Of a stretch of DNA of 64,000 nucleotides, positions 43,982-51,346 are shown piece after piece. The stretch lies in NCBI RefSeq assembly GCF_016065055.1, contig NZ_CP065856.1:1239836-1303835 (forward strand). Direction: 5' to 3'. Under the pieces are notes generated by a model. It ran no database searches, was not told where the DNA came from, and saw nothing but the letters and a program-made list of their open reading frames with translations. A program made the translations under genes and the position numbers. Source of the stretch: Halosimplex litoreum (GTDB lineage Archaea; Halobacteriota; Halobacteria; Halobacteriales; Haloarculaceae). The number at the start of each line of letters is the position of its first letter. Positions within the stretch are counted from its first letter, which is position 1.

Positions 43982-44791
43982 TCACAGCGGGTCGTCGCCG
44001 TCGCGCGTCCACTCCGGATTCTCGAACTTCTCACGCGCTCGCTCGCGCGCCTGCGCGAGCTCCCGGTCCGACCACGTGCCTTCGTGGGAACTAACCCACG
44101 ACCGGAGCGACGATTCGAGTTCCGCGACTGCCGCCTCGCGGTCGATCCCGGACTGCTCGCGGACGCTCGTCACTCGCTCGTCGAACTCCTCGGTAGTCGC
44201 GTCGGGGTCGGCGAAACAGGACAGATGACGCTCGGTCCTCGGCGCGAACGTGATCGACCCGTGCTGGACGACGGCGTCCTTCCGGCGGTACTGGGCGTTA
44301 CCGGAGATCTTCCGGCCGTCGCCGGCGACCACGTCGTGAGCGGGGTGGAGCGCCCGCAGGTAACACGCCGGCTCGTAGATGGCGGGCCGCTCCTCGTCGG
44401 CGAACCGGGCGTCGATACCCATACCCTCGAGGGCATCGAGCAGCGGTTCGCAGAGCAGTTCGTACGATTCCATCAGGTCGCCGGGGAGTTCCTCGGCCGG
44501 CGCGACGACGGAGTAGGAGATGTCGCCGAAGTCGTCGTGGTAGATGGCGCCGCCGCCGGTGGGACGGCGAGTGACCGTGATCCCCTCGCGCTCGCAAAAG
44601 TCCCAGTCGATGGTTTCGGGGTCCTGGTGATACCCCAGCGAGAGCGTGCTGGGCGCCCAGCGGTAGACTCGCAGCGTCCGGGTCCCGTCCTCGGCGGCCG
44701 ACTCGGCGGCCACCTCGTCCAGCGCCATGTTCAGCGGCCCCGGTCGGGACTCCTCGGTGATCAGCCGCCAGTCCCAGTCGGCCAGACTCAT
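43982..44791 (-). CDS. lplA: Lipoate-protein ligase / octanoyltransferase (LplA/LipM)
   Basis: The 269-residue product has the lipoyl-transferase fold motifs RRPTGGGAIYHDDFGDISYS (75-94) and GRKISGNAQYRRKDAVVQHG with Lys161. Cys143 in EPACYLRA sits where LipM octanoyltransferases have the acyl-carrying Cys, so LipM is possible instead of LplA; sequence alone does not settle it. It would load lipoyl groups on 2-oxoacid dehydrogenase E2 or GcvH. A second, broken copy of its 5' end lies at about 45305-45379. Confidence 0.85.
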   Translation of the reverse strand: MSLADWDWRLITEESRPGPLNMALDEVAAESAAEDGTRTLRVYRWAPSTLSLGYHQDPETIDWDFCEREGITVTRRPTGGGAIYHDDFGDISYSVVAPAEELPGDLMESYELLCEPLLDALEGMGIDARFADEERPAIYEPACYLRALHPAHDVVAGDGRKISGNAQYRRKDAVVQHGSITFAPRTERHLSCFADPDATTEEFDERVTSVREQSGIDREAAVAELESSLRSWVSSHEGTWSDRELAQARERAREKFENPEWTRDGDDPL

Positions 44792-44831
44792 GGGCGAAGT
44801 ACGGACAGCGCCAGCAAATCGGTTGCGTTCG

Positions 44832-45161
44832 TCAGGCTCGATTGCGAGCGACCAGCGCGAGCGTCACGACGCCGGCGGCGAGCAGCGGTCCGCCGACCAG
44901 CGGACTCGTCAGCCGCGAGACGAGGAACTCGAGGAACTGGGACTGGTACGGCTGGACGACGACGAACCCGTAGCGGGCCGCGAGCGCCTCGGGCGTCCCC
45001 GCCGGGTTCGGCCACACCGGGTCGGGACCGACGCGGAGGAAGACGGCGAACAGGATCGACAGCGCCAGCAGGACGGCGCCGACGGCTCTGCCGTACGCGC
45101 GGAGGTACCAGCGACGGGGGTCCGCCGTGCCCGCTCGCGCGCCGGGCAGCTGGTGTCGCAT
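44832..45161 (-). CDS. Small membrane protein, tandem paralogue A
   Basis: The 109-residue product has two membrane helices (27-46 and about 84-104) and ends FLEFLVSRLTSPLVGGPLL then ALVARNRA. A paralogue at 45420-45758 shares FLVSRLTSPLV and the ALxARxRA end. It belongs to a tandem duplication that also copied lplA and an HTH_10 gene. It precedes lplA by 40 bases on the same strand and could be co-transcribed. Function unknown. Confidence 0.65.
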   Translation of the reverse strand: MRHQLPGARAGTADPRRWYLRAYGRAVGAVLLALSILFAVFLRVGPDPVWPNPAGTPEALAARYGFVVVQPYQSQFLEFLVSRLTSPLVGGPLLAAGVVTLALVARNRA

Positions 45162-45204
45162 GTGCGAGTCGACGGCCGCCCGCAGGATAAGTGTTCATCT
45201 CCCG

Positions 45205-45379
45205 TCAGAACGGTCCGGTGGAAGCGACGTTCGTCATGACCGCCGAGGATCGGCTGGCAGGGTTCGGGGCCGCCGTCGACGTGAAACAGAGACGCCGGCT
45301 CCTCGGCAAGCGCCATCTCCAGCGGCCCCGAACGAGACTCCTCGGCGATCAGCCGTCAGTCCCGGTCGGCCAGACTCAC
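45205..45379 (-). pseudogene. Fused remnant: lplA 5' end plus HTH_10 gene pieces
   Basis: On the minus strand, the frame from GTG at 45379 reads VSLADRD, stop, RLIAEESRSGPLEMAL, matching LplA residues 1-24 with Trp8 turned to a stop. At the shared GGCGCT-type microhomology it passes into LFHVDGGPEP, matching the HTH_10 gene at 46466. A further piece reads VMTNVASTGPF, stop (45205-45240), the HTH_10 C-terminus. The two pieces are out of frame with each other. It is a decayed junction of a tandem duplication. Confidence 0.8.
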
Positions 45380-45419
45380 ATCCGGGGTTGGCAGGGTGTC
45401 AGAAAACCGGTCGCGTTCG

Positions 45420-45758
45420 TCAGGCCCGGGCGCGGGCGTCCAGCGCGAGCGTCATGATGCCGGCGACGACGAACGGCCCGACGACCAGCGGACTCGTCAG
45501 CCGCGAGACGAGAAAGTCGGGGAACCGGAAGAGGACGGTCTGGGTCACGTCGAAGCCGAACATGCGGGCCCACTCTGCTTCGAACCCCGGCTCCAGCAGT
45601 GACACCGGCATTGCGGCCGCTACCATCCGGGAGTCGAAAGACAAGTATAGCGAAAACGTGACCGTCAGCGCGGCGAACAGTCTGGCGATCGCGCGTCCGA
45701 ACGCGCGAACTGCCCAGTCGCGCCGCCCGTGTGCCTCGATCGGCGTCGCTCGGTTCAT
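45420..45758 (-). CDS. Small membrane protein, tandem paralogue B
   Basis: The 112-residue product parallels the one at 44832: two membrane helices, the common FLVSRLTSPLVVGPFVVAG and terminal ALDARARA, but a more divergent N-terminal half. Both copies look intact. It lies upstream of the broken lplA copy and downstream of repeat element copy 3. Function unknown. Confidence 0.65.
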   Translation of the reverse strand: MNRATPIEAHGRRDWAVRAFGRAIARLFAALTVTFSLYLSFDSRMVAAAMPVSLLEPGFEAEWARMFGFDVTQTVLFRFPDFLVSRLTSPLVVGPFVVAGIMTLALDARARA

Positions 45759-45829
45759 CGGTGGCGGGAACTGTCAGCCGAAGTTTATAAATGTCGGCCA
45801 CCGGGGCGGCAGTGGTCAGTAGAGGTGAT

Positions 45830-46381
45830 AGAGTGAGCGATTGCGGTTGGCGCGCGCTGTCGAGCGTGCCGAACGACAGTGAGGCCGCGAGTCGAAGCCG
45901 TGCGAGGGATGAGCGAACGAGCGCAGGCGCGTAGCGGTGCGGTCGGCGCGTGCTGTCGCGCGCTTTCATGCGCGCGACGGCACCGCGCGAGGGATGAGCG
46001 ACGACAGGAGCGAATCGGCTGGGGAGGCTCGTGGTTGTCTGCGGTCGCTGGCGCGGTACGGTGGCGGTCGCTGGCGCGGTACGGTGGCGGTGCTGTGCGG
46101 TTGCGGTCCCTGGCGTCTCGGCGAACGGAGTGAGCCGAGGCTCGGAAGACGAACGCAGTGAGTCTTCCGGCGGACTGAACGGGCGAGGTGCGCGTGGCGG
46201 CGTAGCCGCCACGGACTGTGGCGGTCGGCGGAGCCGACCGCCCGCTCGCGCTTGTACAGTCGCCTGAGCGGGCACTATCCGCGCGGTGCGAGGCGCGCAG
46301 CGCCTCGACACGCGAACGGCGACCGAAGGGAGCCGTGAGCGAGCGCGCCGAGGGCTTTCACCGCCTGTTGTCGAGTGCGGT
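45830..46381 (+). repeat. Structured intergenic repeat element, copy 3
   Basis: The element has two 5' modules, each with GGCGCGCGCTGTCG- or GGCGCGTGCTGTCG-type hairpin start and ending GCGAGGGATGAGCGA, then TCGGCTGGGGAGG, a 23-bp tandem GCGGTCGCTGGCGCGGTACG (46041-46063, 46064-46086), hairpins GAAGAC/GTCTTC with loop GAACGCAGTGA, GGACTGAACGGGCGAGG, GTGGCGGC/GCCGCCAC, GCGGTCGGC/GCCGACCGC, a block CACTATCCGCGCGG and an end block GTCGAGTGCGGT. It separates paralogue B from the HTH_10 gene. No credible gene in it. Confidence 0.85.
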
Positions 46382-46465
46382 CGCTGTCGATCGACTTCCT
46401 TTCACAACTCATCCACCAGAAACCACTACTCGACTAGCACATCGAACCGAACGACGGACGACGAC

Positions 46466-47131
46466 TCAGAATGGCCCCGTCGAGACGACGTTCGTCATAA
46501 CGGAGCGCTCGGCGCGCCGGAGCAGTTCGGCGGCGGTGCCGGGCGCGCAGTCGAGGCGGTCGCCCACCTCTTCGACGCTGCCCTCGCTGGGGGTCTCGTA
46601 GTAGCCGCAGTCGACCGCGGCGAGGACGGCCTCGAACTGCCGGTCGGTCAGGTCCCCGCCGGCGTCCAGCCGGCGTGCGTCGTACTCGCCGACCTCCAGC
46701 ACGTCGACGTCCATCCCCTCGGGTATCTCGTCGACGGCGGTCTGGAGCATCTCGGCCGGTCCCACCGCAGTGAGTCGGACCGTCCCGTCGGCGCGGTACT
46801 CGATGGGCATCAGACCGACCAGCCCCGGCTGAGTGAACGCGGCGACGAAGTCCTGACTGTGGTCCGGGATCCGCTCGCGCACGTAGAGGTAGAACGTGTC
46901 GTCGGGACACCGGGATATCTCGTAGGTCGAGACGTGTTCGACCTCGTCGAGGGTCGGCTCGTAGGGCTCGGGGTCGCCGTCGACGTGGAAGAGGAAGGCC
47001 GGCTCGTCGTCCAGCGCCGTGTTGTACTGGAGCAGCCGCGAGACGCTGTATCCCTCCCGCTGGACGACGAACTGGTGCATCGGGTGTCGCACCGCCGGTT
47101 CCTGGTGGACCGCGACGCGCAAGTACCGCAT
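46466..47131 (-). CDS. HTH_10 (bacterioopsin-activator-like) regulator
   Basis: The 221-residue product has an N-terminal bacterioopsin-activator-type sensor half (1-150; LLQYNTALDDEPAFLFHVDG) and a C-terminal HTH_10: DLTDRQFEAVLAAVDCGYYE and the recognition region SVEEVGDRLDCAPGTAAELL. Single-domain members without PAS/GAF are common in haloarchaea. It is the intact copy of the gene whose remnant lies at 45205-45316. It is divergent from nuoCD with 85 bases between starts, so it may control it. Confidence 0.85.
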   Translation of the reverse strand: MRYLRVAVHQEPAVRHPMHQFVVQREGYSVSRLLQYNTALDDEPAFLFHVDGDPEPYEPTLDEVEHVSTYEISRCPDDTFYLYVRERIPDHSQDFVAAFTQPGLVGLMPIEYRADGTVRLTAVGPAEMLQTAVDEIPEGMDVDVLEVGEYDARRLDAGGDLTDRQFEAVLAAVDCGYYETPSEGSVEEVGDRLDCAPGTAAELLRRAERSVMTNVVSTGPF

Positions 47132-47216
47132 CGGACGATCGGTTTCACCGTACTGTCTTAAACCCTACCCACTCGTGAGGCCCAACGGCGATTGTCCGAC
47201 CGCGCCAACGGCGCGT

Positions 47217-48899
47217 ATGGACCAACGGCAGCGACAGGTGGGCGAGCCGCCCGAAAGCGCCACACCCGTTTCGGACGCCGACTCGCCGCTGGACGCCGCG
47301 CTCGCGGTCGTTCCCGACGACGCCGTCACCGACACCGAGGAGCATCTGAACGCGCCCGCGCTCGTCGTCCGCGCGGACCGCGTGCAGGCGACACTGTCGG
47401 CGCTGCGCGAGCGGGCGGGGTTCGACCACTGCGCCTGCGTCACCGGCCAGGCTTACGGCGATCGCTACGAGTCGATCTACCACCTCCGCAGCTACGACCA
47501 CGCCCAGCGCGAACTCTCGGTGGTCGTCCCGACCCCCGCCGCCGACCCCACACAGGAGAGCGCGGCACCGGTGTACCCGACCGCGGACTGGCACGAACGG
47601 GAGGCCTACGATCTGGTCGGCATCGAGTACGAGGACCACCCCGACCTGCGGCGGATCCTCCTGCCCGAGACCTGGCAGGGGCATCCGCTCGATCCGGATT
47701 TCAGCGGCGAAGAACCGCAGATCGTGCCCTTCCGCGAACACGAGAACCCGCTGGCCGAGGACCATCGCGACGGCGACACCATGTACCTCAACCTCGGGCC
47801 ACATCACCCGGCGACTCACGGCGTGCTCCGCGTGGGCGCCACGCTCGACGGTGAAAACGTCGCCGAGGTGACGCCCGACATCGGCTACATCCACCGCTGC
47901 GAGGAACAGATGTGCCAGCAGGGCACCTACCGCCACCAGATCATGCCCTACCCCGACCGGTGGGACTGGAGCGGCGCCGGCCTCTGCAACGAGTGGGCCT
48001 ACGCCCGCGTCGCCGAGGCTCTCGCCGACATCGAGGTGCCCGAGTACGCCCAGGTCATTCGGACGATGAGCGCCGAACTGTCGCGGCTGCTCGGCCACTT
48101 CCTCGCGGTCGGCACCTACGCGCTGGACGTGATCGGCGAGTTCACCGCCTCGTTCATGTACGCCATCAAGGAGCGAGAACGCATCCAGTCGATTCTGGAG
48201 GATCTAACGGGCCAGCGCCTGATGTTCAACTACTTCCGACTCGGCGGGGTGGCGTGGGACCTCCCCGACCCCCGCTCGGACTTTTTCGCCGAGATCCGCG
48301 AGTTCGTCGACGACCTGCCCGAGCGACTCGCCGAGTACCACGACCTCCTGACCAGCAACGAGATCTTCCAGATCCGCACGGTCGAAACCGGCGAGCTATC
48401 CGCGGAGACGGTCAGGGCCTACGGCTGTACCGGCCCGGTCGCCCGCGGGTCGGGCGTCGACTACGACTTGCGCCGCGACGACCCCTACGGCTACTACCCC
48501 GAACTCGACTGGGACGTAGTCACGGAAGACGGGGGCGACAATTACGCGCGCGTGCTCGTGCGCCTGCGCGAGATAGAGCAGTCCGCCCGGATCATCGAAC
48601 AGTGCGTCGACCTGCTCGAAGGGTGGCCCGAGGCCGAACGAACCGTCCAGGCGAACGTCCCCCGGACGCTACGGCCCGACCCCGATACGGAGATCTACCG
48701 CGCCGTCGAATCCGCCAAGGGCGAACTCGGCATCTACATCCGGAGCGACGGTACGGACGAGCCCGCCCGCTTCAAGATCCGCGGCCCTTCCTTCTCGAAC
48801 CTCTCGGCGCTGGAGGAGGCCGCCCGCGGCGAGTACGTCGCCGACCTCATCGCCACCATCGGGAGCCTCGACCCTATCATGGGCGACGTGGACCGCTGA
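47217..48899 (+). CDS. nuoCD: NADH-quinone oxidoreductase NuoC-NuoD fusion
   Basis: The 560-residue product is NuoC (about 25-165; WHEREAYDLVGIEYEDHPDLRRILLPETW) fused to NuoD (175-560; LNLGPHHPATHGVLR, VTPDIGYIHRCEEQ, YRLSYLLD-type helices and the terminal DPIMGDVDR). Quinone-site His in GPHHPATHG and the conserved Tyr region are intact. In haloarchaea the nuo genes normally form one operon. No other nuo gene flanks this copy, so it is solitary here: a second homologue or a relocated subunit. Confidence 0.93.
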   Translation: MDQRQRQVGEPPESATPVSDADSPLDAALAVVPDDAVTDTEEHLNAPALVVRADRVQATLSALRERAGFDHCACVTGQAYGDRYESIYHLRSYDHAQRELSVVVPTPAADPTQESAAPVYPTADWHEREAYDLVGIEYEDHPDLRRILLPETWQGHPLDPDFSGEEPQIVPFREHENPLAEDHRDGDTMYLNLGPHHPATHGVLRVGATLDGENVAEVTPDIGYIHRCEEQMCQQGTYRHQIMPYPDRWDWSGAGLCNEWAYARVAEALADIEVPEYAQVIRTMSAELSRLLGHFLAVGTYALDVIGEFTASFMYAIKERERIQSILEDLTGQRLMFNYFRLGGVAWDLPDPRSDFFAEIREFVDDLPERLAEYHDLLTSNEIFQIRTVETGELSAETVRAYGCTGPVARGSGVDYDLRRDDPYGYYPELDWDVVTEDGGDNYARVLVRLREIEQSARIIEQCVDLLEGWPEAERTVQANVPRTLRPDPDTEIYRAVESAKGELGIYIRSDGTDEPARFKIRGPSFSNLSALEEAARGEYVADLIATIGSLDPIMGDVDR

Positions 48900-48966
48900 A
48901 GCGAGCGCCCGGCGGCCGCTCCGGACGACCGTTTCGACCATCGATCGGGACCGCCTGACGAGCGTT

Positions 48967-49386
48967 CTAAAAGAGTCCGACGCCGACCGCGTAGGGCCAG
49001 GCCTGCCCACCGACCGCCAGGAAGCCGAGGGCTGCGCCCGCCAGCGCGACGTTCTTCAGGAAGCCGGTCATCTCGTCTTGCGTCTGGTCCTCGGGCACCG
49101 CCCAGAAGTCGTGCATCGTCACCGCCGAGACCAGCAGGAAGGTCGCGAGCGCCCCGGCAGACAGCACCGGCGCGACACCGAGGGCGACGCCGGCCCCGCC
49201 CAGGACGAGCATGGCCCCCGAAGCGACCACCGAGAACGCCGGCGCGGGGAGACCCTTCATCTCGGCGTAGCCGGCCATCCCCTCGACGCCCGAGAAGTGA
49301 TTGATCCCCATGAACGCGAGGACGCCGCCGAACAGCACTCGCGCCACCAGAAAGACCACCTCGCCGGCGGCCGACTCGACGACCAT
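48967..49386 (-). CDS. DoxX-family membrane protein
   Basis: The 139-residue product has four membrane helices: LVARVLFGGVLAFMGINHF, FSVVASGAMLVLGGAGVAL, AGALATFLLVSAVTMHDFW and the last near the C-terminus. The MGINHF and HDFWAV motifs fit the DoxX family, often linked to thiol/redox stress. The start overlaps, by one base (TGATG), the stop of a 24-codon leaderless mini-ORF. A HxlR regulator gene lies divergently. Confidence 0.82.
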   Translation of the reverse strand: MVVESAAGEVVFLVARVLFGGVLAFMGINHFSGVEGMAGYAEMKGLPAPAFSVVASGAMLVLGGAGVALGVAPVLSAGALATFLLVSAVTMHDFWAVPEDQTQDEMTGFLKNVALAGAALGFLAVGGQAWPYAVGVGLF

Positions 49387-49460
49387 CAGGCCGTCACCCC
49401 CGTTCGAGTCGCGCCGTACTCGTCGTCCGTACTACCGTCGGGTACGCGTGCCTCTGACAT
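49386..49460 (-). CDS. 24-residue leaderless mini-protein coupled to doxX
   Basis: An ATG at 49460 opens a 24-codon frame, MSEARVPDGSTDDEYGATRT then GVTA, stopping at a TGATG overlap with the doxX start. A TATA-like AAATATAT (49484-49491) lies about 27 bases before this ATG, the leaderless spacing, so the transcript would begin at this ATG. It could be a functional micro-protein or a leader that tunes doxX translation. Confidence 0.45.
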   Translation of the reverse strand: MSEARVPDGSTDDEYGATRTGVTA

Positions 49461-49650
49461 CGAACACACGTACGACACCTGCACAAATATATTTTATCTG
49501 ACACTCGTGTCACCGGGAGACGCGGGTGTTACCGGGCGTGGTCGGTGTCGCCGTGCCCGAGGTGGTGACTACGAGCGACCGGTCGCGGTCGAGGGTGTCG
49601 GAGGAGCGGATCCGAGTCGCACCTCGCAATCAGGTGTGTTAGTGATATCG

Positions 49651-49666
49651 GGTTCGTGAACGAACC
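49651..49666. promoter_or_regulatory. Inverted repeat GGTTCGTGAACGAACC, HxlR operator candidate
   Basis: Arms GGTTCGT and ACGAACC with a two-base centre lie directly upstream of a TATA-like CTAAGTA (49669-49675) and the hxlR-like gene at 49700. HxlR/DUF24 regulators bind such GTTCG-type palindromes. Confidence 0.55.
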
Positions 49667-49699
49667 GCCTAAGTAGGTGGGCGTGGTACGAAGCGATAC

Positions 49700-50083
49700 A
49701 TGGCGACGAACGCGAACTCCGAGGCGGCGAACCCCGAGGCCTGTCCGGTGGTCGACTCGCTCGAACAGATCGGCTCCCAGTGGCGGCTGGTCGTGCTGTA
49801 CGACCTCCAGGACGGTGAGAAGCGATTCAACGAACTCAAGCGCTCGACCGGTGCGAGTTCGCGCACGCTCTCGCGCGTGCTCGACGACCTGCAGGAACTC
49901 GACCTGGTCGACCGCCGACTCGAGGAGGACGCCCCAGTCGCGACGTTCTACTCGCTGACGGCGAAAGGCGAATCGCTCTGCCCGGTCTTCGAGGCCATCG
50001 AGGGGTGGGCCGACGAGTGGCTCTGCGAGGACGCCGACGAGGCCGAGGCGATGGCGGCCGTCGAGGCCGTCGCCGGCGAGTAG
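49700..50083 (+). CDS. HxlR-family winged-helix regulator
   Basis: The 127-residue product has the HxlR hallmark Cys near the N-terminus (CPVVDSLEQIGSQWRLVVLYDL), then FNELKRSTGASSRTLSRVLDDLQEL and the wing EDAPVATFYSLTAKGESL. HxlR proteins sense oxidants or electrophiles by this Cys and control nearby reductases. DoxX is the divergent neighbour and the likely target. An inverted repeat lies 34-49 bases before the ATG. Confidence 0.88.
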   Translation: MATNANSEAANPEACPVVDSLEQIGSQWRLVVLYDLQDGEKRFNELKRSTGASSRTLSRVLDDLQELDLVDRRLEEDAPVATFYSLTAKGESLCPVFEAIEGWADEWLCEDADEAEAMAAVEAVAGE

Positions 50084-50115
50084 CCTGACGACGGCGGACG
50101 CGTTCTCGCAGGTTT

Positions 50116-51165
50116 TCACTCCTCGACCGGACGGAGTCGGACGGACGTGCCCCGGTAGTCTTCGAGGTAGCCGCCGGACGCGCCGACGCTGACGGTTCCC
50201 TCGTCGGTGTCGAGGACGAGGCCGTTCTCCAGCGTGAACTGGTTGGTCGCGGGGTCGACCAGCGCCTGACGCACGTCGTTGACGCGGCCGACGACGCGCT
50301 CGCCGGCCTCGGTCTCGACCTCGGCACGCAGTTCGGTGCCCGTCCGTCGGTGGCGGATGGCGGTGAAGGTCGCTTTGCGGAACCACTCGAACGTCGCCGG
50401 CAGTTCGACCGGGTCGGCGACGTGGACCTCCCACGGGAACGGCCAGTAGGCACCGAGGAACGTGGCGATGACCGCACCGGTCAGCCCCCACTCGGAGACC
50501 CAGACGACGCCCTCCTCGAAGTACGCGCCGTCGAACACGTCGGGACTGCCGATCGTCGCCCGCTCGTCGTCGACCGCGTAGACGAACGCCATCTCGTCGC
50601 CCCAACAGCGCACGACCGTCGCGAGCCCCGCGTACCGCTCGGCCGCCGCGTCGATGTTCTCGACCTCGGCGACCAGCAAGAGCACGAGCGCCCCGCGCTC
50701 GCGGGCCGCCCGGAGTTGGGTCTCGATCTCGGGGACTACGTCGGCCGGCACGGAGACGAGCACCTCCGACTCGGCGCTCTCGATGTCCTCACGCAGGTTC
50801 TTGAGCGCCTTCCGCCGTGATTTGGCCATCTCGATCTCCGAGGTTCGAGGCCTGGTCTCGGTGAAGCGCTCCTCCAGTCCGGGCGTCATGGCGTCGATAC
50901 GCTCGGAGATGTCGGCCATCGCCTCCCGTGGCGCGAGCGCGCGGATCGTCGTCGGCGAGACGTGGTCGTTGACTCGCACCAGCCCCCGCCCCTCGAGGCG
51001 CTCGGCGATGTTGTACACCGTCCGCCGGGTGACGCCCGCCTCTTCGGCGACAGTGCTGGTCGTCGCCTCCCCCAGCCCCAGCAGCGCCAGATACGTGTTG
51101 ATCTCGTTGTCCGAGAGCCCGAACACCCGCAACTGTTCGCGCAACGCCGCGTCGTCGGTGTCCAT
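50116..51165 (-). CDS. TrmB-like winged-helix regulator with large sensor domain
   Basis: The 349-residue product has the TrmB-type N-terminus FGLSDNEINTYLALLGLGEATTSTVAEEAGVTRRTVYNIAERLE, a coiled-coil linker, and a C-terminal effector domain similar to that of sugar-sensing TrmB (AELVSVPADVVPEIETQL and a beta-rich end). The ATG at 51165 trims a long shadow extension. It is 181 bases after the start-side of a solute-binding protein on the same strand and may sense the same ligand. Confidence 0.85.
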   Translation of the reverse strand: MDTDDAALREQLRVFGLSDNEINTYLALLGLGEATTSTVAEEAGVTRRTVYNIAERLEGRGLVRVNDHVSPTTIRALAPREAMADISERIDAMTPGLEERFTETRPRTSEIEMAKSRRKALKNLREDIESAESEVLVSVPADVVPEIETQLRAARERGALVLLLVAEVENIDAAAERYAGLATVVRCWGDEMAFVYAVDDERATIGSPDVFDGAYFEEGVVWVSEWGLTGAVIATFLGAYWPFPWEVHVADPVELPATFEWFRKATFTAIRHRRTGTELRAEVETEAGERVVGRVNDVRQALVDPATNQFTLENGLVLDTDEGTVSVGASGGYLEDYRGTSVRLRPVEE

Positions 51166-51346
51166 TTGTGTCGATATCACGCTCGCGACTAATCTGTGTG
51201 ACGTTCGGCGGGAGTTCGACCGGCCACCGCGACACCACGAGTGGGAGCGATGCGTGGCGTCGCGGTCGCCGGAAACCCCGTGACAAGGAGTTGGGAGCAG
51301 TACTGCGGCGATGCCACCGGCCGACGACGGCGGTGTCCCTACACGG

